A stretch of 64,000 bases of DNA from Telopea speciosissima (Eukaryota; Streptophyta; Magnoliopsida; Proteales; Proteaceae): assembly GCF_018873765.1 (NCBI RefSeq), contig NC_057917.1, forward strand, positions 59,144,464 to 59,208,463. Reading direction: 5' to 3'. A model generated the notes under the pieces. The model ran no database searches. It was not told the DNA's origin and was given only the letters and a program-made list of their open reading frames with translations. Each line of letters starts with the position of its first letter. Position 1 is the stretch's first letter. Positions 1 through 11,340 of this stretch are shown here, piece after piece. Made by a program: the position numbers and the translations under genes.

Positions 1-958
1 TATGTTGATGACATTGTAGTGACTGGGAATGACAATGCTGAGATAAGTAGATTATAATCTTACCTGGCCCAACAGTTTGAGATTAAAGATCTAGGACTTT
101 TGAAGTAATTCTTGGGTATTGAAGTATCACGGTCAAAGAAAGGAATCAATATATGCCAAAGAAAGTTTGTCTTGGATCTATTGAAAGAAACAGGAATGTT
201 GAACTGCAAACCAGTAAACTCCCCAATTGATCCAAATCATAAGCTTGGAGATGAGTATGGTTCTCCTCTTATGGATGTAGGTAAGTACCAGAGATTAGTT
301 GGGATTTGGGAAACTGATCTATCTCTCCTTGACTTGGCCAGACATAACTTATGCAGTTGCAATGGTGAGCCAGTTCATACATGCTCCCAAGAGTGGGCAC
401 TTGGATGTTGTTTATCGTATCATCAGGTCTTCAGGAAAAGACCTTTTATATGCCAAGTATAATCATTTGAAGATGGAGGGCTACACTAATGCCGATTGGG
501 CAGGTTCAGTTTCTGACAATCGATCTACATTCGGTTACTGCACCTGTGTGGGTGCTAATCTTGTTACTTGGAGGAGCAAGAAGCAACCAGTTGTAGCTAG
601 ATCTAGTGCAGAGGCAGAATTTAGAGCTATGGCCCAAGGAGTGTGTAAACTCATATGGCTAAGCCAGTTGATTCAAGAGTTGGGGTTTGACTTTGAGGGA
701 CCTATGCGGCTCTATTGTGATAACAAGGCTGCTATAAGTATTGCTCATAACTCTGTTCAACATGACCGAACGAAACACATTGAGGTTGATAGGCACTTCA
801 TCAAAGAAAAGTTGAATTCTGGCTACATTTGTATTCCCTTGTGAAGACAGATTATCAAGTGGCAGTTATCTTCACCAAAGGTCTCATACCTAACCAATGT
901 AGTACCCTCTTGTGCAAGCTAGGAATGCATGATATTTATTCTCCAGCTTGAGGGGGAG
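1..958 (+). mobile_element. Ty1/copia retrotransposon remnant: end of reverse transcriptase and RNase H
   Basis: The window opens on the YVDD catalytic box of a copia-type reverse transcriptase. The frame continues to an RNase H domain that ends with a stop at 842-844. The RNase H part keeps its acidic and conserved blocks (NADWAG, SSAEAEF, CDNKAA, then a KHIEVDRHF-like block). The copy is dead: there are in-frame TAA codons at 55-57 and 106-108 and a frameshift near 300-315 that moves the reading frame. A purine-rich polypurine tract (about 949-958) sits directly before the LTR. The element lies in the opposite orientation to the formin gene and inside its second intron. Confidence 0.93.
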
Positions 959-1252
959 TGTTAGAGTTTATGTTGTTAGAGGTACTTTTGTCAATGGCTT
1001 ATCATAAGCCATGTTAAATTGTATTTTACTTTTTTCTCTTTTTCCTTTTACCTCTTCAGAGAGGCCTATGTAATTTCCAGAAGTTGTTAATGACAAAATA
1101 GGTGAGTGGAGTCTATTCTCCACTATCATCGATTTCTCCCAACTCTCCTTCTTTCTCTCTTCTACTTCCTTCTTCACTTCTCCTCCTCCTCCTTTCCCTT
1201 GCCGTTAGATCTTGTTCCTTTACTAGAATCAATTCTCATCTAGTTTCTAACT
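959..1252 (+). repeat. 3' LTR of the copia element
   Basis: It starts with TGTTAGAG right after the polypurine tract, as expected for a copia 3' LTR, and is followed by a pyrimidine-rich stretch. The right end is set near TTTCTAAC at 1246-1252, roughly the inverse of the start, but no clean CA end or target-site duplication is visible because the left end of the element is outside the window. The 245 bases from 1253 to 1497 are formin intron sequence without other recognisable content. Confidence 0.6.
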
Positions 1253-1497
1253 GAAAGACAATCCACAAATAAAATAAAAATATGTGGAATCATTCTTAGA
1301 TAGAGGAATTCAGATGTAATTACCATTTCTAACTGTTAGAAAATGAAATCAGAGAATCATATCTCAGGAAGAAAAAAAAATGAAAGGGGAAAAAAGGATT
1401 TTCTTCCTAGGACAACATAAACAAGGAAAACTAAAAAGAAAAGGATGAAGAAAAAGGAACATTGAAAATAAACTAACGAAGGAGAATGTACATTCAC

Positions 1498-4400
1498 CTG
1501 CTTGTAAAGACGGACAAGTTTGCTTTTTTTGGCTGTAGAGAACAGAACTTTAGGAGTCCGATCAGTAAAGATGAAAGGATCCTGTCCATATATTCTAAAT
1601 ATTGGCCTGCAACCGCCCTCTCCATCAAAATTAGGCATTATTCTCAGAATAACACAATCCAATGTAAGTGCCCTGTCCAAAGGAGGCCATTCTGAAGCTA
1701 CATTCCTCCTTGAAACATATTGAAGATATCTCATCTGTGAAGGTAGTGGATTAAGTGGTGAAAGCAATTGCAGAAGCTCACGAGGTGCTTGTTTGTAAAT
1801 CATGTATAAGGTTCTCTGCTCCCCAGTATACTGTTTCCGATAAATCAAAAGTCCAGCCAGCATGAAAGCCAACACTGGCCATCCACCTCGTTCACAGTGC
1901 ATTAGCAGCACATTATTCGGTGCCAGAGAAAGCCAGCTTTCACTAGATCTCAGAAAATGATGGATCACCTCCATTGTGAGTAACGGACAACCTTCATAAT
2001 GCCGGGGATAGTCCATTACAGTCATATCATACACACACAAAATGCTGGCAAGCTGGCTTTGCCTATCTCCCTCTCGGAAGTTGAATACCATGAACGAAGC
2101 ATCAGGGAAGTGGTCACGTAGTTGTCCAACTATACCTTCCATGTAGATTTTATAGTCATCTTCATCCAAAACATCCGTGGAAAAGCAACAATCGAACACT
2201 GTGTGGACAAAAGTTAAACCATAAATCATATAAATGAATACTTTTGCTGAATGCAATTCAAACTAACCAACGGTTTCGTTAGTTATGGGCCAAAGTAAAT
2301 AAAGGTTTCATGATCATAACAGACAGTTAAACATACAGATAATAAACCACTTACTCTCAATTGAAACCAGAAAATCATAACATAGAGAAAAGTTTAGGCC
2401 AAAAACAAGCAAACAATATGAATAGATCAAAAAGAGGATTCTTTTACAGGATTGGAAAATAAAAACCAACACTACATGATATAGCTGGAAAACCACGTTT
2501 TGACTCGGCAAGTCACCCGAGTCGTGGAGACTCGCCAAGCTTAAAAAATGACCAGACTCGGTCCTGGTCGACCCGATTTTCCCTTGAATAAGTAATTATG
2601 TCCAAGTCAAGAAAAAATCACTGAGTTGGGTCATTTTTCTTCCTCCTTTGGTTGTCCCATTTTACCTCTGTCTGTTCGGGCTACCTTCTCTTCCTACTTT
2701 GTTTTCTTCACTTCTACCTCCATGATCCATCCATTACAACAATCTGAGTTAATCATCTCTAACCAAATTCTAAGCTTAATTTTTTATTTCTCCGAAGTTC
2801 GATGATGTACAGGGAAGACCAGAGTGGATATAGCTTTAAGGTTCATGTTGTTTCCCAGTCGCCAGAACTATTGGGCTTTGTTTTTAGGATTTCATCGTCT
2901 CTATCCAAGAGATTAAGATCTTTCAAATTCCATGATTGGGAATTTCAGAGGGAGAGAGAGAGATGCTAGGGTTTTGAAGCTCTACAAGAAAATCATGCCT
3001 CAGTCTCCCATCACTTTCTCCCTCTCTTCTTCTGTCCTCCACAATTCTCTCATATTTCTCCTCGATCTCCACCAATGCCAACTCCTCTACTGAGTAAAGA
3101 AACATAATACAGAAAGAAAACTCGGTAAGGAGAAGGAGACAGCCCGACGAAGAAGCCTTCCATACCTTTTATATTATAATACATAAAATATATTAAAAAC
3201 CAAAAAAGTAAGAAGCATGAAGTAGAAGGAAACATAAGGACAAAAAAGCTTCACTACCTTTGAGGCCTTCACTTCACATTACCATAAACTCATAAAAGCA
3301 AGAAGACATGATGGTAAATGTTAAGTGGTAAAGTTAAAACTCAAAAAGTAAATCACATGAAATGTGGGACAAGTGGGACAGAACTATTAATTGCAAAACA
3401 AAACATGACTCGGATTGACTCGTCCGAGCCATTAATTTTTTTGGAGGACAAGTCAAATCGGAAAACCTGGTTTTTCAACTATGCCGATAATATACAAAGT
3501 AACAAAACCTTATTCAATTATCATGGTATCAAACATAAGATACCTTATACAAAACTTTGGGAGTGAATGACTAAGCATTAAGACATGGAATCGGATTATC
3601 AAAGATCATTTTTTTCACCAAAAAAATCTATTCAATCTTCTCAAAAAGGCAATCAATGGAGAAAATCAAAGATAAGAAGCAAGAAATTCTCCTGGTCTTC
3701 GCTAACTTAGAAAAAAGATCCAGATCCAGGTTTATTCCTAGAGATATGATGAGGTGGGTTCAGGCAGAAAAAGAAATCTCACGCAGATAAGTTGATGTAA
3801 TTAAGCGATGTTAGTGGCAGCACAGCATAAGAACAATTCATAGAAAGTCATGCGAATACAATTCTCTGTATTAGACAATAAAGAAAACAGCATTGCTAAA
3901 ACGCCTAGACAACCCAAGGCAATAACCAACACAATGACCTGCTTATTAGTTAGTACAACTGTATTTTATAAAGCACCCCAATTTGATCGGCAGGTCTTAT
4001 CCTAAATAGAGTTGGACAATAAAGAAAACAGCATTGCTAAAACGCCTAGACAACCTAAGGCCATAGCCAACACGATGACATACTTATTAGTTAGTACAAC
4101 AATAATTTATATAGCACCCCAATTTGGCCGGCAGGTCTTATCCCAAAATACACCACTGTTATCACCTAACACCCAAATCACACGCCTACAGTCATATGCA
4201 ACCGCATACTATAGCTTGCCTGGGCTTTCCAGACACAGTTAAGCTGCTGATACCCCCATATTGACAATTCCTCACATTGATGATGGATGAATTTTCAAAA
4301 TCATATACAAGAGGAGGTCCTTTCAGGTATATGCCAAGGGAGATTTAAATAAAGACTTTACTTATCTGTTGGCAAAGTGATAAAAGGGTTCAATTCAACG

Positions 4401-5056
4401 GTTTCTTGTTAACAAGATTTGGAGTTCTCTGCAGCATGCCTGCATCGAGCATGGCAAAGGAGATTTTTGTGGGCCTATGTCTATTGTGCAACCTCAGGGG
4501 GACATTGACAGCGTTAAATATAGGTAACTATTTTCAGTTATGATAAGGTACATTATGCTTCAGTTAATTATCAATTAGGTTTGAAGTTACATTTGCTTTC
4601 CTTCTTTATTTCTGCACTTCAGACGTAAATGCTGTACTAGTATATTGACTTCTCGTCCTCAGTCTAATACTGTCGACCAACAATACACACATCAAACGGA
4701 TCTTCCTGTTCGCAACCAAAATCAATAAATATTTAATTAATATTCATTGATAAAATCTTAATAACACATATAAAGTCAAATTATCCAATACAAAAATAAT
4801 TGCAATTTTCCAATTTACAATTAGGAATGCATATATTACCCAAATTACAATTAGCATCACCAGTTAACACTTAACACCTAAACATTAAGAACAGACCCAT
4901 ATCAAACAAACGTAAAGAAGTTCCAAAATTGGAAAAGCCAATTCCTAGGTGAATCCACCAAAACTGAACCAATTACAACTTACCAAAAACTCTCTCAGAG
5001 ATTTCCAGAAGTCCTTCGGGAGGCTTACGGTAGAAGAATTTCCGAAACAACGCCAT
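1498..5056 (-). CDS. Class II formin (PTEN-C2 domain), first two coding exons, 3' partial
   Basis: Formins nucleate and elongate actin filaments; plant class II members carry an N-terminal PTEN-like domain that binds membranes. Exon 1 (5056-4984) gives MALFRKFFYRKPPEGLLEI and onward to a GTAAGT donor; it ends in phase 1. Exon 2 (2198-1498) begins after a CAG acceptor at VFDCCFSTDV and runs through the PTEN-like and start of the C2 domain to RLYKQ, followed by a GTGAAT donor. The two exons join to 258 codons with no stop. The P-loop reads HCERGGWP (residues 125-132): the Arg expected six residues after the Cys is Pro, as in other plant class II formins, so phosphatase activity is unlikely. Exon 3 onward (rest of C2, FH1, FH2) must lie left of the window. 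Intron 1 is 2.8 kb. Of this family FH13/14/18/20-like names are possible; I give no symbol. Confidence 0.92.
2480..3483. mobile_element. Possible hAT-like fold-back element in formin intron 1
   Basis: The two ends are imperfect inverted copies of each other over about 34 bases: ATAGCTGGAAAACC at the left and its counterpart ATAGTTGAAAAACC read from the right strand. The ends carry the same GACTCGG/CCGAGTC motifs as the hAT-like MITEs at 18783 and 26385. No matching target-site duplication is visible. The interior is pyrimidine-rich, with a short GA run at about 2952-2964, and contains no recognisable protein. Confidence 0.45.
3874..4148. repeat. 141-bp tandem duplication
   Basis: Two head-to-tail copies, 3874-4014 and 4015-4148, both starting GACAATAAAGAAAACAGC and both ending near GCAGGTCTTATCC, with about a dozen differences. 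It lies in formin intron 1. The rest of the intron (4150-4977) shows nothing identifiable. Confidence 0.9.
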
Positions 5057-5461
5057 GCCAGAAGAAATCCGAGGATCCAAAAGAACCGAACCCTAGCAAG
5101 GGAAACAAAGAACCGAGAGCTCCAATGGCAAACACATTAAAACTTCAAAAGCCGAACTCATTCAACAGTCACCGCTCAGAAAGAGGTCGATATGAGAAAA
5201 CACTTGAATGAATGGATTCATCACAGAAAAAAAGTATAAATTCAGAAACCATAGCAAGGACGAAACGAAATAGATTTTGCTGCGACTTTACGGGATTGTT
5301 TTCTCGCTTGTACTCTCCTTCACACTTCCCTTTCTGGTTCTTTCTTTATACATATTTCCTTTCCTCCATCTTCTGAGCAGACTTCGCTTTCAATTGGAGG
5401 AATGAATGCGAGAGATAGCTTCGTCGTTAGTAATTTGGATCTGAGGATCAGCTCTCTGTTT

Positions 5462-5504
<43 letters not shown>

Positions 5505-5800
5505 GTGCAGGTGTTCGTTGATAGACGAAAGTGAAAGATGATGATGTCTGATTTTCCCTCGCTCTCCACCAAGAGCTCAGATAGCTACTCAGCAATATGG
5601 CACGTGTGCTTCTGCCACGACGACACAATGGAACCCATTCTTTATGGTTATTTTCGTCATTCGATACAATGGAACCCATTCTTTAAGGTTATTTTCGTCA
5701 TTTTAATCTGCTAGACTAGACCAGCCTCTTCTAGATATACAACAATCCGTAGGGCTGACGTATCTTATCTATTCCACGTCACACGCTTGGCCCACTACCC
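5057..5800 (-). promoter_or_regulatory. Formin 5' leader and promoter region with GA microsatellite and 42-bp duplication
   Basis: This is the stretch upstream of the formin start. It contains a (GA)n run in the sense strand (about 5468-5502) and a 42-bp tandem duplication (5624-5665 and 5666-5703) containing ACAATGGAACCCATTC. A 119-codon open frame runs through it on the minus strand but is mostly the Arg-Glu translation of the microsatellite. Exact transcription start cannot be fixed. Confidence 0.4.
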
Positions 5801-6410
5801 TTTTTATCGGGAACCATCAGATTGGGATTGAACCGTTGGATTGGCGTTCGAAAGTGTGTTTCCCGGGGAAGTGACGTGTCAGGTGAAGGAATCAAATATC
5901 CCAACCGAAACCACGGAACTTGTTCTATACTCGATCATGTAATGACTAATCAATTAGGACGTATTAGGCATGAAAACACAGATTTCTTCCTTTTTCTTGT
6001 CGTGCGGGTTTTAGTATAAGTTTGTGTGCAAAGTCTTCTTTTTGGCTTGTTTGCATGTGCACTTTCTTATCAAGAAAATCTCGATCGCTCTCAAAGGAGC
6101 GTGCGATTTAGTTCTCAGCCGTTGATTTTAAGAGCTTTGTTGGTCTCTTTACGAATGATGCCACCACGTGTCCTGCAGCATGGCTTACAAGTTTCAAGCA
6201 CGAAAAAACCTGTCTGCGAGCATGCATGGCTCCTCCACCAAGACACATGATGGGGTGAAATGACCCCGTCTCACCCCTTATGAAATACAGAAATTCCACT
6301 TGATCTTATTGATGCTTTACAATATACTCCCATTGGCCCTCATGTAGTCGTAGGGGCCGGGCTTCCAGAGAGAAATTCATTTTATGAAGATTTCATCATG
6401 TATCACATTT

Positions 6411-6760
6411 GTTATTGTATTTGTCATGAGTTAAAATGTTAAATAGATGGTCATGCTGTAAATTATATATTTAAAAATATCAAAATATTATATAATTAGG
6501 GTATTTTAGAATTTGCAATTTGATCTTAAATCATATAGTATTATTGTATTTATCACGATTTAAATGGTAATTGAATAATCATGATCCAAATCAAATATTT
6601 AAAAATATTAAAACATTATGATTGAACCACTCATCCAATTGGAATCTTTTTAAAACTATTCATGATTTGATGGTGTGATCTTATATTAGATTATACTACG
6701 ATTTAGAATATTATATAAACGGTCACAGTCTAAATCAAAAGTTAAAAAATGTTAAAAGAG
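6411..6760. repeat. AT-rich degenerate tandem repeat, about three units
   Basis: Three related AT-rich blocks (about 6411-6493, 6537-6620, 6691-6757) share TTATTGTATTT, TCATGATTTAAA-like and ATATTTAAAAATAT motifs. The spacing is roughly 125-150 bases. The flanks 5801-6410 and 6761-7153 hold no gene or element I recognise. Confidence 0.5.
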
Positions 6761-7168
6761 TATTGCTAAAGCGTACTATTCTTTTTGTGGGGAACCCTTC
6801 CCCATGTTGTCTGTGTGAAAGGAATCTTCTATGCCACACCAATAGCAATGTGTTAAACGGTTTTGTCAATAGAGGCCCCACAATGATTAACGAGGATAGA
6901 GAAAAATGAATTAAAAAAACATGTGAAATGGGTGTACATAATGCTCTTTTATAAATATAGAAATTTTTGAGAGTTTAATTTCATCATCACCTATTAATAT
7001 GTATTACCACAATTTGAATGTTTGTGCTTGGGGCATCTCAAACATAAATTTTTTTAAACATTAGATAACTCATGTTATTTATTTATTTGTGTTTGTGTGT
7101 CGTGTGTGTGGATTCATTGTGCTTTTATGGTAACATGCATTACTCGCCTTTTAACATGTATTACCAAT

Positions 7169-8358
7169 TACCACCTAACCAAGAACATCAAAGATGAGGT
7201 CCCGTGGTGTATGTTCTTCGCCGATGATATCGTTTTGGTAGATGAGACAAAAGCAAGTATATTAGCACGAAGTTAGAGTTATGGAGATTAACCTTGGAAA
7301 CAATAGGATTTAAGATTAGTAGGACGAAGACGGAGTATATGACGTGTAATATTAGTCACACTACGATGGATATTGATATAGTGCGAATCGAGAACAAGAG
7401 ATGCCGCAAAGTGACTATTTTAGATTATGGAGTCAATCATAAATAAAGAAGGTGACATAAAGAAGGATGTTTCTCAGATAATTAAAGTGGAGAGATGCGT
7501 CCGAAGTGTTGTGTGACCGACATATTCCTTTAAAGTTTAAATGAAAGTTTTATAGGACTGTTGTATGACCGGCTATGATGTACGGGATAGAATGTTGGGC
7601 AGTTAAGAAATGTCATATTGAGAAGCTATGCGTAGCAGAGATGGGGATGTTAAGGTGGATGTGCGGAAAAACTAGGAGGGACAAAGTAAGGAATGAATGT
7701 ATAATAGCTGACTTGGGAATGAATTAAAATCCTTTGCAGTACCGCGGGGCAGCGGTGCACATCTGGCGGCGCAGCAAAGGCAACATGTGCCATGTGTACC
7801 ACCTGGCTTCTGCTGTGCCGTTGGATGTGCACCGCCGCCCCGTCGGTATTGCAGAGGATCCTGGTCCCTTGGGAATTAGCCTGATCAATGACAAGCTCTG
7901 AGAGAATTATTTGAGGTGGTTTAGTCATGTTTAGTAGAGGCCTAGGGACGCCCTAATAAGGAGGATTGACATGATCTTGATAGAAGAAGTTAAAAGAGCT
8001 AGGACATACCTAAAATGACCATAATAGAAGTTGTGAGGAAGGACATGCATAGTCTAGGTCTTGTTTCGTGTATCGGATAAACTTATTGGAGAGCAAGGAT
8101 CCATGTTACAGACCCATTTAACTGAGATTTTACTGATTTGCTGAGTTGTGTCTCTTTCCTCTTATCTTCATCTTTCACCTTTCATTTTTTCTTATTTGTC
8201 CTTTCCCTTTTTCCTTGTCTCATCTTACTCTCCACTCCTGCTTTCTTATCTCTTCATTTCTTGTTTGTTTGACCTCAGTTTTACCTACATTGTTTTGATT
8301 GGATACATGTAGCCGACCCCATTAAATTGGGATAAGGTTAGGTTTGTTGTTGTTGTGA
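7169..8358 (+). mobile_element. 5'-truncated LINE (non-LTR retrotransposon)
   Basis: The start encodes a reverse transcriptase block with the FADD catalytic box (DEVPWCMFFADDIVL). Later frames give the C-terminal blocks common to plant LINEs (an LLYG/ECWAVK-like block, MLRWMCGKTRRDKVRNE, LRWFGHV), interrupted by stops and frameshifts. The 3' end is the usual plant LINE tail, TAAATTGGGATAAGGTTAGG followed by a GTT repeat at 8342-8357. The left target-site duplication ACATGTATTACCAAT is at 7154-7168. The right copy is split: ACATGAAT at 8359-8366, then a 460-bp solo LTR, then TGTATTACCAAT at 8827-8838. The copy is dead on arrival through 5' truncation and is also decayed. Confidence 0.88.
7729..7859. 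mobile_element. Small GC-rich MITE nested in the LINE
   Basis: About 130 bases of GC-rich sequence interrupt the LINE reading frame. The ends are inverted copies for nearly 50 bases: ATCCTTTGCAGTACCG at the left and ATCCTCTGCAATACCG read from the right. They extend through GGGC.GCGGTGCACATC on both arms. No clear target-site duplication is seen. Confidence 0.75.
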
Positions 8359-8366
8359 CATGAATT

Positions 8367-8826
8367 GTTATTGGTGAAGCCTGATTTCAGTACAGAAAGT
8401 GTAGTTGGGATATTTGGAGGGCCGTTTCGACCTTGAATTGAGCTTGGATGGCCTAAAAAGGGCGTACATAATTACCAAAGGCGTGAGTTGTGTTGGGCTC
8501 GTCAAGACCTTCGAATCGACATGTTTTGAGACATATGTTATATTTTGGTCCGACCCTGTCCGGTTTGGCTTTTTTGGGTCTAGAGGCATTTCTGTACTTC
8601 CTCAGGTTAGGGCTTCTCTATATAATGTTTTTATCTCTGGGAGGGTTGTCTGAAAGGTTTTGTAACATTTCCAAAAGATAGTGAAATCTGTTCTATTGCT
8701 CAGCCATGGACGTAGCTTCCCATCTTGGGGGTGAACCACGTAAATCCCTAGTGTTGTATGTTGAGTGCCTTCTCTGTTTTTCGTTTTCTTATGCAAATCA
8801 CCATTCTGGGCGTTGTTTTCTTAACA
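8367..8826 (+). mobile_element. Solo LTR inserted in the LINE's right target-site duplication
   Basis: The element runs from TGTTA to TAACA (perfect 5-base inverted ends) with flanking TGAAT (8362-8366) and TGTAT (8827-8831), a 5-bp duplication with one mismatch. A TATA-like CTATATAATG lies at about 8617. There is no internal coding sequence, so this is a solo LTR left by recombination. The downstream part (GTGGAC-like and AACCACGTAAATCC motifs) resembles the R-U5 region of copia LTRs. Confidence 0.75.
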
Positions 8827-8838
8827 TGTATTACCAAT

Positions 8839-9245
8839 GTTTAATTTTTTCACACATAGGAATAATTTTTTTTTATAAAAGCCATGTAATCGATTGAATA
8901 ATTCATGAGGAGTGTATAAGTGAAGGTTTGAGGTGGTGGTGGTGGAGAAAGTGTGGAGGAGGTAGTGGTACAGAGGGGCAGATTTTGGTGGGGTTCGATG
9001 CACAAGGGAGGGCAAAGGGAGAGAGAGAGACGTATAGATGAGGAGATCAAGAAGTGGGGAGGTATTACAAAAATGACCTCATGAAAAATGCTATAAATGA
9101 TGTGGCAATGGAGAAAAAAATGTTACAAGAGTATGTTGTAACTGACTTTATTACAAAGAGATTTTTCCCTCTGCTTTTTACTTCTTTAATTTGATTTCCA
9201 TTTAATTTATATTTTGATTTGAATATTTCGAATCACGTGGGGGAT
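8839..9245. other. Unassigned spacer
   Basis: It contains a GGT-rich patch near 8930-8945 and a short GA run near 9020-9030. The last 10 bases before 9246 (CACGTGGGGGAT) look like a polypurine tract for the next LTR, but the sequence before it does not encode a recognisable polyprotein end. Confidence 0.4.
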
Positions 9246-9869
9246 TGTTGGAGTTTTATATAATTAAAATATATGATTCCAAATATTAGAGGGTTTTTTT
9301 TCTTTCCATAATACACCTAAATGACCAATGAGTATGCCTATTGGAAGACATGTTTAAATGGTCAACAAACATGTCTTGCGAGAAAAAGTCTTGGTGTTAT
9401 GGGCATGTCTTTTTGAAACACTCATGGTTAGTGTCTCTATCTCTCTTATATATAGAGAGAAGGTTTTTAGCCCAAAAAACTAACATTTTTACGATCTCTT
9501 TCTTTTGGCTTTTCTCTTTCTGATGTTTATATCCAATTGAGCACAACTTTTTTGTGTCCTTAGTGGCCTAGCATGTGAAGTGCATCACTACTAGATAGCC
9601 TCATGTTTGGGGTGCTGTTTTATCTTGGAGGTTCATTCACAAAGATCTAGTTTGCACCATAGGGGGCATCTATAATCTTAAGGAGAGTAACTTTTGCCAC
9701 GACTCAGGTCCACCTATTCCTCAAGTTTCCTCATGATTTTCTAAATTTGTGACACTTTATATGGTGCTTGAGGTTGCCGTCATCAACACCGGTTTGTCTA
9801 CAATTAAGACAAGTAATCTATCCCCTTATTACATGTGATTATGTATGATTTTGGATGAATTTTCCAACA
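9246..9869 (+). repeat. Probable copia-type LTR (3' LTR or solo)
   Basis: It begins TGTTGGAGTTTTATATAATT directly after a G-rich polypurine-like tract, ends TTTTCCAACA, and carries a TATATATAG box near 9449. These are usual copia LTR features. No tRNA primer-binding site follows the right end, so it is not a 5' LTR. The flanking 5-mers do not match. Confidence 0.6.
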
Positions 9870-10845
9870 ATTGTTAACATGTTTTTCCTACATTGGCTTG
9901 TAGCATCACCATCGCAATTATTATGAGGGTGCTTGTTGGTTCCACACGTTAGCTTGAATCCTTAGGTGATTATTCACTAATTAGATGGTTCACGACTACT
10001 TTGATGGTCTACACTTACCTCTGTTCAATTAAACAGAGTCTCAACTAAAATTTAAGAGCATTCAAAATCAAATAATCATAAAAGAGATCTATTTTCGAGC
10101 GTTGGCAAGGTGAAATGTCCAGGTGTGGTCTGTAAGGACGAGCTAAGACTCTTCTATGTAATCTGAAGTGAGGATGAGCAAGACTCGACTCGAAAAAAAA
10201 GTCTTCACTATTGAAAGTCTCGGTAGAGGGCTTTTTAAGGAGCTAAAGATGTAGAGACGAAAGAATGCTTGGAGTTGCCAAAGAGGAGATTGTGCATTTT
10301 AACAAAGTCTTCAAAATCTCTGATTTTCATAGACGTCATGACGAATTCATTCAATTGCTCAAACGATGATCTTCTGCAACCGATGACAAACCTATGAACC
10401 ATAATTTAAACTTTACACATGAAAAGAGAAACATTGGTTGAATTATTGGAGTGTATCAGAAATTAGGGATGCATGGTTTGAGAGTTTCCAAGCATTCATT
10501 GAATCCCGTGCTAAAAACTCCCTTGGTTGCCCGCCCTCCCTTGCACCCTGTAACTTCTCCACCCCCTTTCACCCCCACAGTTGCTCCTCAACCCCCCTTT
10601 TATGAGCCTCTACGTCACACCCGCCCTTGCAACCCCCCTCCTCCGTACCCCCTTTCTGCCCCACCCCATTCCAATACTCCCTGTTGTTCCTCCCGCTCCA
10701 CCACCCCCTGTCAGTAGAAGAAGAACAACAAAGAAGTTGAACAATGTGGGGAATAAAAAATTAGGCAGGGTGGATAAAAACGAGGTGAGAGAGAAGGATG
10801 TTGGGGTTTTTTGTTCTTTTTACTTGTAGATTTGGTAAATCTTTT
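9870..10845. other. Unassigned intergenic stretch with a C-rich patch
   Basis: 10500-10720 is very C-rich and gives Pro-rich open frames in two registers; this follows from base composition and matches no domain I know. The stretch could be part of a degraded retrotransposon gag, but I cannot support that. It ends in a T run and G run (10855-10880). Confidence 0.4.
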
Positions 10846-11340
10846 CAACAACAACTTTTTTTTTTGTTGGGGGGGGGGTGATAGAAGACTATTCATGAAA
10901 TGCGTGTGAAATTTATGACAGGAGTAGAACACATCTCTTGAATCCATGGATCAGAATTGGGCTAGACCTGTACATGTCACCAATAGTTCCCTCTCTAGCC
11001 AAGGAGTTAGCCAAGCTATTAATCTCCCTTGGGACAAAGCTCAAAATCACAAGTACCGAAAGAAGAAGATAGATACACAATATCCTCTAAAATGGATATG
11101 ATAATTAGAGGAGAAGATGCCATTTTGAAGACAGGAAATAACATCTTTATTTTCAGATTCAACTGTTAACTTCCCATAGCCTTCAAAGATTGCTTAAAGC
11201 AAAGCAGAATAACTCGCATCGGATCTTGAAATGCAACCGGATTAGAAATTGCCTGCAGAGGTTGACCATTTGATCGGAAAGACATAGCCTAGCCCACCCT
11301 TTTTAGTATCAAACTAGCATCACAACTGAGTTTTACAAAT
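10846..11340 (-). mobile_element. LINE 3' remnant with RNase H-like domain
   Basis: Read on the minus strand, several broken frames give an RVT_3-type RNase H: a CDASL block, GWAMSFRSNG, then a SDNKDVISCLQN-like block, and an INSLANSLAREG block near the end. This order is that of the RNase H domain at the C terminus of plant LINEs and related proteins. A poly(A)-like tail (10855-10867 read in reverse) follows. Stops and frameshifts show it is inactive. Confidence 0.7.

Noticed and set aside
5320..5679. 119-codon minus frame upstream of the formin
   Set aside because: Mostly translation of a GA microsatellite; lies in the leader/promoter.
10451..10829. Proline-rich frames
   Set aside because: Caused by C-rich composition; two overlapping registers are equally open.
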